Source: Methylobacterium oryzihabitans
Lineage (GTDB): Bacteria; Pseudomonadota; Alphaproteobacteria; Rhizobiales; Beijerinckiaceae
Assembly (NCBI RefSeq): GCF_004004555.2
Contig: NZ_SACP01000017.1
Location: 1 to 64,000, forward strand
Direction: 5' to 3'
Length of the DNA: 64,000 nt
Shown here: positions 58,718 through 64,000 of the stretch, in pieces
Position numbering within the stretch: the stretch's first letter is position 1
Layout: every line of letters starts with the position of its first letter
Notes under the pieces: generated by a model
Databases searched by the model: none
Told to the model about the DNA's origin: nothing
What the model saw: only the letters and a program-made list of their open reading frames with translations
Translations under genes and position numbers: made by a program

Positions 58718-59479
58718 ATGAAGGTCGGCGGCATGGCGGCGGTCGTCACCGGCGGCGGCTCGGGCCTCGGCGCCGCGACGGCGCGGGCGCTGGCGGCGGC
58801 GGGCGCGAAGGTGGCGGTGGTCGACCTCAACGAGGACGCCGCCCGTGCGGTCGCCGAGGAGACCGGCGGCCTCGCGGTCGGCTGCGACGTGTCGGACGCG
58901 GCGAGCGGCGAGGCGGCGGTGGCCCGCGCCGAGGCGGCGCACGGGCCGGCCCGCATCCTCGTCAACTGCGCCGGCGTCGCCACCGCCGGGCGCATCGTCG
59001 GGCGCAACGGCCCGCTCGACCTCGCGGCCTATGCCCGGGTGATCCAGATCAACCTGATCGGCAGCTTCAACATGCTGCGCCTCGTCGCGGCCCGGGCCCA
59101 GGGGCTCGATCCGCTCGACGAGGGCGAGCGGGCGGTGGTGATCTCGACCGCCTCGGTCGCCGCCTACGAGGGTCAGGTCGGCCAGGCCGCCTACGCCTCG
59201 TCCAAGGCCGGCGTGGTCGGTCTGACCCTGCCGGCGGCGCGGGAGTTCGCCCCGGTCGGCATCCGGGTCTGCGCCATCGCGCCGGGCCTGTTCGAGACCC
59301 CGATGATGCGCGGCTTGCCGCCCGAGGTGCAGGACAGCCTCGGCCGCTCGGTGCCGTTCCCCTCGCGCCTCGGCCGGCCGGAGGAATACGCCCGCCTCGT
59401 GCTGGCGATCATCGACAACCCGATGCTCAACGGCGAGGTCGTCCGCCTCGACGGCGCCCTGCGCATGCAGCCGAAATAG
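58718..59479 (+). CDS. SDR, 3-hydroxyacyl-CoA dehydrogenase type II-like
   Basis: 253 aa with GGGAGGATCGGC before ATG 58718. Classical SDR: AAVVTGGGSGLGAATARALAA (cofactor loop), NCAGVATAGRI, and the triad in VVISTASVAAYEGQVGQAAY with YASSKAG. The insert YARVIQINLIGSFNMLRL and NPMLNGEVVRLDGALRMQPK match HSD10-like 3-hydroxyacyl-CoA dehydrogenases, NAD-dependent. First gene of a three-gene run (58718-61724) for CoA-thioester catabolism; ten bases before the acyl-CoA dehydrogenase gene. Confidence 0.9.
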   Translation: MKVGGMAAVVTGGGSGLGAATARALAAAGAKVAVVDLNEDAARAVAEETGGLAVGCDVSDAASGEAAVARAEAAHGPARILVNCAGVATAGRIVGRNGPLDLAAYARVIQINLIGSFNMLRLVAARAQGLDPLDEGERAVVISTASVAAYEGQVGQAAYASSKAGVVGLTLPAAREFAPVGIRVCAIAPGLFETPMMRGLPPEVQDSLGRSVPFPSRLGRPEEYARLVLAIIDNPMLNGEVVRLDGALRMQPK

Positions 59480-59489
59480 AGGGTCGAGG

Positions 59490-60623
59490 ATGCTCACCGA
59501 CGACCAGATCCTGATCCGCGACACCGCCCGCGCCTTCGCGAGCGAGCGGCTCAAGCCGTTCTCGGCCCAGTGGGACCGCGAGTCGCGCTTCCCCCGCGAG
59601 GCGCTCTCCGAGATGGGCGCGCTCGGCTTCATGGGCATGCTGGTGCCGGAGGAGCATGGCGGCGCGGCGGTGGACCACGTCGCCTACGCGCTGGCGATCG
59701 AGGAGGTGGCGGCCGGCGACGGCGCCGTCTCGACGATCATGAGCGTGCACAACTCGGTCGGCTGCATGCCGATCCTGAAGTTCGGCAGCGAGGACCAGAA
59801 GCGGCGCTTCCTCGGGCCGCTCGCCCGCGGCGAGCAGCTCGCCGCCTTCTGCCTCACCGAGCCGGGGGCGGGCTCGGATGCCGCCGCGGTCAAGACCCGG
59901 GCGCGGCGCGACGGCAACAAGTGGGTGCTGTCGGGCACCAAGCAGTTCATCACCTCGGGCTCGACCGCCGACCTCGCGATCGTGTTCGCGGTGACCGACC
60001 CGGCGGCGGGCAAGCGCGGCATCTCGGCCTTCCTGGTGCCGACCGCGACCCCGGGCTACACGGTCGCCCGCGTCGAGCACAAGCTCGGCCAGCGGGCCTC
60101 CGATACCGCCCAGATCGTGTTCGAGGATCTCGAACTCACCCCCGACCTGATGCTCGGCCAGGAGGGCGAGGGGCTGAAGATCGCCCTCGCCAACCTGGAA
60201 GGCGGGCGCATCGGCATCGCCGCCCAGGCGGTCGGGATGGCCCGGGCCGCCTTCGAGGCCGCGCTGGCCTATGCCGGCGAGCGCGAGACCTTCGGCACCA
60301 AGCTCACCGGGCATCAGGCGGTGGCGTTCCGCCTCGCCGACATGGCGACCCGGATCGAGGCGGCGCGTCTCATGGTGCTCAACGCCGCCCGCCTGCGCGA
60401 TGCCGGCCAGCCCTGCCTGAAGGAGGCGGCGATGGCCAAGCTCTTCGCCTCCGAGATCGCCGAGCAGGTCTGCTCCGACGCGATCCAGATCCACGGCGGC
60501 TACGGCTACCTCGCCGACTACCCGGTCGAGCAGATCTACCGCGATGTGCGCGTCTGCCAGATCTACGAGGGCACCAGCGACGTGCAGCGGCTGGTCATCA
60601 GCCGGGCGCTGACGGCGGCCTGA
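59490..60623 (+). CDS. Acyl-CoA dehydrogenase
   Basis: 377 aa, FAD enzyme: AFCLTEPGAGSDAAAVKTRA, WVLSGTKQFITSGSTADLAI, and the C-terminal catalytic Glu region QIHGGYGYLADYPVEQIYRD and QIYEGTSDVQRLVI. The catalytic Glu is at the short-chain/branched-chain position. Introduces the 2,3 double bond in an acyl-CoA, passing electrons to ETF. Second of three co-directional genes; nine bases before the racemase start. Substrate cannot be told. Confidence 0.94.
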   Translation: MLTDDQILIRDTARAFASERLKPFSAQWDRESRFPREALSEMGALGFMGMLVPEEHGGAAVDHVAYALAIEEVAAGDGAVSTIMSVHNSVGCMPILKFGSEDQKRRFLGPLARGEQLAAFCLTEPGAGSDAAAVKTRARRDGNKWVLSGTKQFITSGSTADLAIVFAVTDPAAGKRGISAFLVPTATPGYTVARVEHKLGQRASDTAQIVFEDLELTPDLMLGQEGEGLKIALANLEGGRIGIAAQAVGMARAAFEAALAYAGERETFGTKLTGHQAVAFRLADMATRIEAARLMVLNAARLRDAGQPCLKEAAMAKLFASEIAEQVCSDAIQIHGGYGYLADYPVEQIYRDVRVCQIYEGTSDVQRLVISRALTAA

Positions 60624-60631
60624 CCGCGACC

Positions 60632-61724
60632 ATGACCACCGGACCCCTCGCCGGCCTGCGCATCGCCGAGTTCGCCGGCATCGGCCCCGGCCCCTTCGCC
60701 GGGATGCTGCTCGCCGACATGGGCGCCGAGGTGGTGCGCATCCAGCGCCCCGGCGGCGCCGACCCCTACGCGCCGGGTCTCGCCACCCGGGGGCGCATCG
60801 TGGTCGAGGCCGACCTCAAGGATCCGGCGGCCCGGGAGCGCGTCCTCGCCCTGCTGGATGGTGCCGACGCCCTCATCGAGGGGTTCCGCCCCGGCGTGAT
60901 GGAGCGCCTCGGCCTCGGGCCCGACGCCGTCCTCGCCCGCAACCCGCGCCTCGTCTACGGCCGCATGACCGGCTGGGGCCAGGACGGGCCGCTCGCCACC
61001 ACCGCCGGGCACGACATCTCCTACATCGCGGTGACCGGGGCGCTCGCGGCGATCGGCGATCGGCGAGCCGGCCCGGCCGGTGCCGCCGCTCAACCTCGTC
61101 GGCGATTACGGTGGCGGCTCGCTCTACCTCGTCGCCGGGCTGCTCGCCGGGATCCTGTCCGCGCGGACCACCGGGCGCGGGCAGGTGGTCGACGCCGCGA
61201 TCTGCGACGGTACCGCCTCGCTGATGGCGATGTTCTGCGACATGGCCTCGCGCGGGTCGTGGCGGGACGGCCGCGGCAGCAACCTCCTCGACGGCGGCAG
61301 GCCCTATTACCGCACCTATGCCTGCCGGGACGGCGAGCACGTGGCCATCGGGCCGCTGGAGCCGCAATTCTACGCCGAGTTCCTGCACCTGACCGGGCTC
61401 GCCGACGACCCCGACTTCGCCCGCCGCGACGACCCGGAAATCCAGCCGCGCCTGCACGTCCGGCTGGAGGCGCTGTTCGCGACCCGCGATCGCGAGGATT
61501 GGTGCCGGTTGTTCGAGGGCAGCGACGCCTGCTTCGCGCCGGTGCTGTCGCTGTCCGAGGCGCCGCACCACCCGCATCTCAAGGCGCGCGGGACCTACGT
61601 CGCGGCAGGGGAGGGCGGCTGGCAGCCCGCCCCGGCGCCGCGCTTCTCGGCGACGCCCGGTGCCGTCCGGGCGCCCCGCGCGGCGACGATCGAGGCGGTC
61701 GCGGCGGCGTGGCGGTCAGCCTGA
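60632..61724 (+). pseudogene. Alpha-methylacyl-CoA racemase/CoA transferase (CaiB family), frameshifted
   Basis: N-terminal half: TGPLAGLRIAEFAGIGPGPF, MGAEVVRIQRPG and the AMACR-type His in GHDISYIAVTGALAAIG. Then the frame is lost at a direct duplication of GATCGGC (61051-61064), one copy too many (7 bases). Removing one copy rejoins ALAAIG-EPARPVPPLNLVG, followed by DYGGGSLYLVAGLLAG with the second catalytic residue Asp, and GGRPYYRTYACRDGE to the end at 61724 (361 aa when repaired). Family: alpha-methylacyl-CoA racemase, which inverts the 2-methyl centre of acyl-CoA. As written both catalytic residues are on separate fragments, so it is inactive unless the sequence is wrong. Confidence 0.88.
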
Positions 61725-62570
61725 GCCGGCCAGGGCCGCCACCATCGCGCTGTCCGGGTTCTCCAACTCGTCGATGACGTCGAAATGGTGCCGGCCCGGC
61801 ACCGCGACCGCGCGGGTCGTCGCGCCGAGCCCGTGCCAGACATTGGCCATCAGCGCGGTCTGGCGGCGGAACTCCGGCAGCTCGTCGCCGCCCGCGACGG
61901 CGACCAGCGTCGCGCCGGGGCGCGGTTCGAGCAGCGCCGGACTCTCGCGGCGGGCCTCGTCGGGGTCGAGGCGCAGGACCGCGTTCATCGCCGTGCCGAG
62001 GAGCGGGCGCAGGTCGTGGACGCCGCTGATCGACACCGCCCGGTCGATGCGGTCGACGGTGGCGGGGGCGAGCGGCGCGTCGGCGCACAGCATCCGGGTC
62101 ACGAGATGCCCGCCGGCCGAGTGGCCCGACAGCCGGATCGGTCCCGCCACCGCACCGGCGAGGCGGTCGAGGAAGGCGCCGATCTCCGCCGTGATGTCGG
62201 CGATGCGGGCCTGCGGGCACAGGGTGTAGCGCGGCAGCGCCACGCAGAACCCCCGCGCCAGTGCGCCCGCGGCGAGGTGCGACCACACCGACTGGTCGAA
62301 CGCCTTCCAGTAGCCGCCATGCACGAACACCGCGAGGCCGGCGGGGGCGCCGTCCGGCCGAAACAGGTCGTAGACCTGCCGCTCGCCCGCGCCGTAGCGC
62401 CGGTCGAGGTCGGCCCGGCCGGCGGCGGCCAGCTCACTCCGGAACGCCGCCGCCCGGGCGGTCCAGCGCGGCGGATACTCCCGGGCGCCCGGAATCGCGC
62501 CGGCATTGTCGTAGGCCGGGTCGAGGGGGCCCAGCGGAGCTTCGTCGGAGTGCCAGAGGTCGAGGGTCAT
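61716..62570 (-). CDS. Alpha/beta hydrolase, kynurenine-formamidase-like
   Basis: 284 aa: oxyanion loop VFVHGGYWKAFDQSVWSHLA, nucleophile IRLSGHSAGGHLVTRM, Asp in AGGDELPEFRRQ and His in PGRHHFDVID. HGGYW and the general layout match arylformamidase-like esterases that release formate from N-formylkynurenine; other small esters are possible. Cytoplasmic. Its stop overlaps the end of the frameshifted racemase by nine bases (convergent). Its ATG overlaps the stop of a 72-aa upstream gene, so the two are coupled. Confidence 0.85.
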   Translation of the reverse strand: MTLDLWHSDEAPLGPLDPAYDNAGAIPGAREYPPRWTARAAAFRSELAAAGRADLDRRYGAGERQVYDLFRPDGAPAGLAVFVHGGYWKAFDQSVWSHLAAGALARGFCVALPRYTLCPQARIADITAEIGAFLDRLAGAVAGPIRLSGHSAGGHLVTRMLCADAPLAPATVDRIDRAVSISGVHDLRPLLGTAMNAVLRLDPDEARRESPALLEPRPGATLVAVAGGDELPEFRRQTALMANVWHGLGATTRAVAVPGRHHFDVIDELENPDSAMVAALAGSG

Positions 62571-62785
62571 CGCGGGGGCTCGGTTGTACTCAGGTCGGGA
62601 CGCTCGGCGTCTTCTCGACCGGAGGCCGGATCGCCGCGGGCAGGACCGGACGATCCCATGCCGGGAACGGCCTCGCCCACCTCGCGTGGAACGCGGACGC
62701 GCAGGCCGGGCACGCTCTCGCCGCGCGCGTGCGCCGCGGCCTGCTCCAGGCTTCGCGTCAGGTCGGCGAACAGGGCGTCATCCAT
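62567..62785 (-). CDS. Small protein resembling the N-terminus of an antitoxin/XRE regulator
   Basis: 72 aa starting MDDALFADLTRSLEQAAAHA and RGESVPGLRVRVP, the pattern that precedes the helix-turn-helix in HigA-like regulators, but no helix-turn-helix follows; instead the tail is Gly/Pro/Glu-rich. It may be a truncated regulator or a distinct small protein. Its stop overlaps the hydrolase ATG by four bases, so it is probably translated. Ribosome binding site weak. Confidence 0.45.
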   Translation of the reverse strand: MDDALFADLTRSLEQAAAHARGESVPGLRVRVPREVGEAVPGMGSSGPARGDPASGREDAERPDLSTTEPPR

Positions 62786-62891
62786 GGGGCGGGCACACGC
62801 TTGGCGCTACGATCATGTCAGTACGATCCTGCCGGACTCTCGCGGATCGGCAAGAGGATCGTTGAAGCCGTCTTGTTTCGGCATCGCGCCT

Positions 62892-63062
62892 CCCTTTTCC
62901 CGGGCGACTGAAACGAAGTGGAAGGAGACCTGGGATCCAGCATAAGGAGTCGCGAAGCGTCCGAATGCAGCGACAGTGCCGACACGCCGAGCCGCTTCGC
63001 GGCACTTCCTATGCTGGATCCCGGGTCGCATTCCGCTCTCGCTGCATGCGCCCGGGAAATGG
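62892..63062. repeat. MITE-like palindromic element (about 170 bp)
   Basis: Outer arms TTTTCCCGGGCG / CGCCCGGGAAAT, inner perfect arms GGGATCCAGCATA at 62932-62944 and its complement at 63010-63022, and an innermost GCGAAGCG/CGCTTCGC. Almost the entire left half (62893 to about 62959) is complementary to the right half. It fills most of the gap between the 72-aa gene and the RidA gene. Confidence 0.75.
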
Positions 63063-63118
63063 GAGGGCGTCAGAGGCGGCCCATCCTCGCTTCGGCGGTC
63101 GGCGCAGACGCCCTGATC

Positions 63119-63553
63119 TCACTCCGGCACTACCGCCGTCGCCTCGATCTCCACCAGCGCCTCCGGCTCGACGAGGCCCGCGACCTGCACGAGCGCCATC
63201 GCCGGGTAGTGCCGGCCCATCACCCGGCGGTAGACCGGGGCGAGGTCGGCGAGCGAGGCGCGGTAGGTGTCGATGCTGCGCACGTACCACGTCAGCCGCG
63301 CGACGTGCTCGGGGCCGCCGCCGGCCTCGGCCACGATGGCCAGGATGTTGGTGAGCGTCCGCTCGACCTGGGCGACGAAGCCCTCCGCGAAAACCTCGTT
63401 CTCGTCCCAGCCGACGAGCCCGCCGGTGAGCACCAGGGCGCCGCGCGCCTTGACGCCGTTGGAATAGCCCCGCGGCTTGCGCCATCCGGCGGGCTGGAGC
63501 ATTTCCAGGGTCTCGGCGTCCTCGTCCCGCGGGCGGGTCTGGGTGGCGGTCAC
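63119..63553 (-). CDS. RidA/YjgF family protein
   Basis: 144 aa from GTG 63553, overlapping the stop of the upstream CoA ligase by four bases. RidA fold: GYSNGVKARGALVLTGGLVG, DENEVFAEGFVAQVERTLTN, and the C-terminal YPAMALVQVAGLVEPEALVEIEATA with the Arg/Glu-type substrate pocket (the usual Arg appears as Gln). RidA enzymes hydrolyse reactive enamines/imines; catabolic-cluster versions of this length often act on amino-acid or aminobenzoate intermediates. Co-transcribed with the ligase. Confidence 0.9.
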   Translation of the reverse strand: MTATQTRPRDEDAETLEMLQPAGWRKPRGYSNGVKARGALVLTGGLVGWDENEVFAEGFVAQVERTLTNILAIVAEAGGGPEHVARLTWYVRSIDTYRASLADLAPVYRRVMGRHYPAMALVQVAGLVEPEALVEIEATAVVPE

Positions 63554-64000
63554 GGCGTGGCTCCCTGGTTCGCGGCTTCGCGCTCCGCCTGCTGGCGCAG
63601 GGCGAAGCGTTGCAGCTTTCCGGATTCGGTCTTCTGGAGCGCCGGCACGAAGGCGACGGCGCGGGGATACTTGTAGGGCGCGAGGTCGCGCTTCACGTGC
63701 TCCTGCAGCGCCTCGACCAGGGCGGCGTCGCCGGTGCAGCCGTCGGCGAGCACCACGTAGGCCTTGACGATGCGGCCGCGCTCGCCGTCGGGCGCCGCCA
63801 CTACGCCGCACTCGGCCACCGCCGGGTGGGCGAGCAGGCTCGCCTCCACCTCCGGCCCGGCGATGTTGTAGCCGGCCGAGACGATCATGTCGTCGCTGCG
63901 GGCCTGGAACCAGAAATAGCCGTCCTCGTCCCGGCAATAGGTGTCGCCGGTGACGTTCCAGCCGTCGATGACGTAGTGGGTCTGGCGCTCGTCCGCGAGG
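63550..64000 (-). CDS. Acyl/aryl-CoA ligase (AMP-forming), N-terminus beyond window
   Basis: The last 149 residues are present; the frame runs off the right edge. Seen: GWNVTGDTYCRDEDGYFWF (motif with the hinge Asp), RSDDMIVSAGYNIAGPEVEA and the catalytic Lys region KTESGKLQRFALR. These are the C-terminal motifs of AMP-forming acyl-CoA synthetases; the pattern and the coupled RidA gene suggest an aromatic (2-aminobenzoate- or benzoate-type) ligase, but the specificity residues are outside the window. Confidence 0.85.
   Translation of the reverse strand, partial: LADERQTHYVIDGWNVTGDTYCRDEDGYFWFQARSDDMIVSAGYNIAGPEVEASLLAHPAVAECGVVAAPDGERGRIVKAYVVLADGCTGDAALVEALQEHVKRDLAPYKYPRAVAFVPALQKTESGKLQRFALRQQAEREAANQGATP

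Noticed and set aside
1..64000. tRNA or rRNA genes, complete insertion sequences, phage genes
   Set aside because: No T-arm pattern with cloverleaf, no transposase or integrase motifs on either strand were found by reading.

Overview
The window is very GC-rich (around 70%) and looks like a chromosomal segment of an alphaproteobacterium of the Rhizobiales, most probably a Methylobacterium or close relative. This rests on gene content (DUF2336, DUF1254/DUF1214 pair, BioMNY, MetX-MetW, CM-only chorismate mutase), on an EcfG-type general stress promoter, a CtrA-type site and gluconokinase/RTX genes typical of that group. The genus is an inference. No rRNA, tRNA, CRISPR array, phage or intact insertion sequence was found.

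Layout. 0-3.1 kb: a DUF2336 gene cut by the window edge, two small envelope or unknown proteins, and a DUF1214/DUF1254 pair. 3.2-6.9 kb: two glycosyltransferase genes of clearly lower GC, a short possible gene remnant and a tartrate/D-malate dehydrogenase, bounded by two inverted copies of a dispersed 53-bp palindromic repeat. 7-12 kb: a ferredoxin-reductase-like protein, a CtrA-site region, a single-domain response regulator and a large c-di-GMP GGDEF/EAL protein. 12-19 kb: a truncated lpxC remnant, a class A penicillin-binding protein, a YcgN-like protein, a stress DUF892 protein behind an EcfG promoter, glutathione synthetase and a drug-type MFS exporter. 18.5-21.5 kb: an RTX repeat protein next to a HlyC-like toxin acyltransferase. 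21.7-28.8 kb: metX-metW, two unknown overlapping genes, chorismate mutase, the bioMNY biotin ECF transporter and murJ. 29-35 kb: VOC protein, membrane glycosyltransferase and ChbG/HpnK deacetylase, Fe-SOD, tyrS and anmK.

35-46 kb: a chemoreceptor, a di-haem cytochrome c peroxidase with a one-base frameshift, a complete peptide-type ABC importer (binding protein, two permeases, two ATPases) interrupted by a large palindromic repeat, and hrcA. 45-56 kb: an SDR-like protein, a SOUL haem protein, an L,D-transpeptidase-like protein lacking its usual His, two divergent class III nucleotide cyclases, a strange ABC exporter whose ATPase motifs are degenerate, a four-Cys small protein, a XRE-cupin regulator coupled to a GNAT acetyltransferase, and gluconokinase. 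56-64 kb: palindromic repeats, a soluble double-PAS chemoreceptor, then a CoA-thioester catabolic cluster (SDR, acyl-CoA dehydrogenase, frameshifted alpha-methylacyl-CoA racemase facing a formamidase-like hydrolase, a RidA protein and an acyl-CoA ligase cut by the right edge), which I read as a possible kynurenine/anthranilate degradation locus.

Two genes are broken by small insertions (one C in a C-run; a 7-bp tandem duplication) and one is a C-terminal stump (lpxC). The most unusual items are the RTX/HlyC-like pair without secretion genes, the degenerate ABC protein with three repeated Q-loop-like modules, and the low-GC glycosyltransferase island between inverted repeats.
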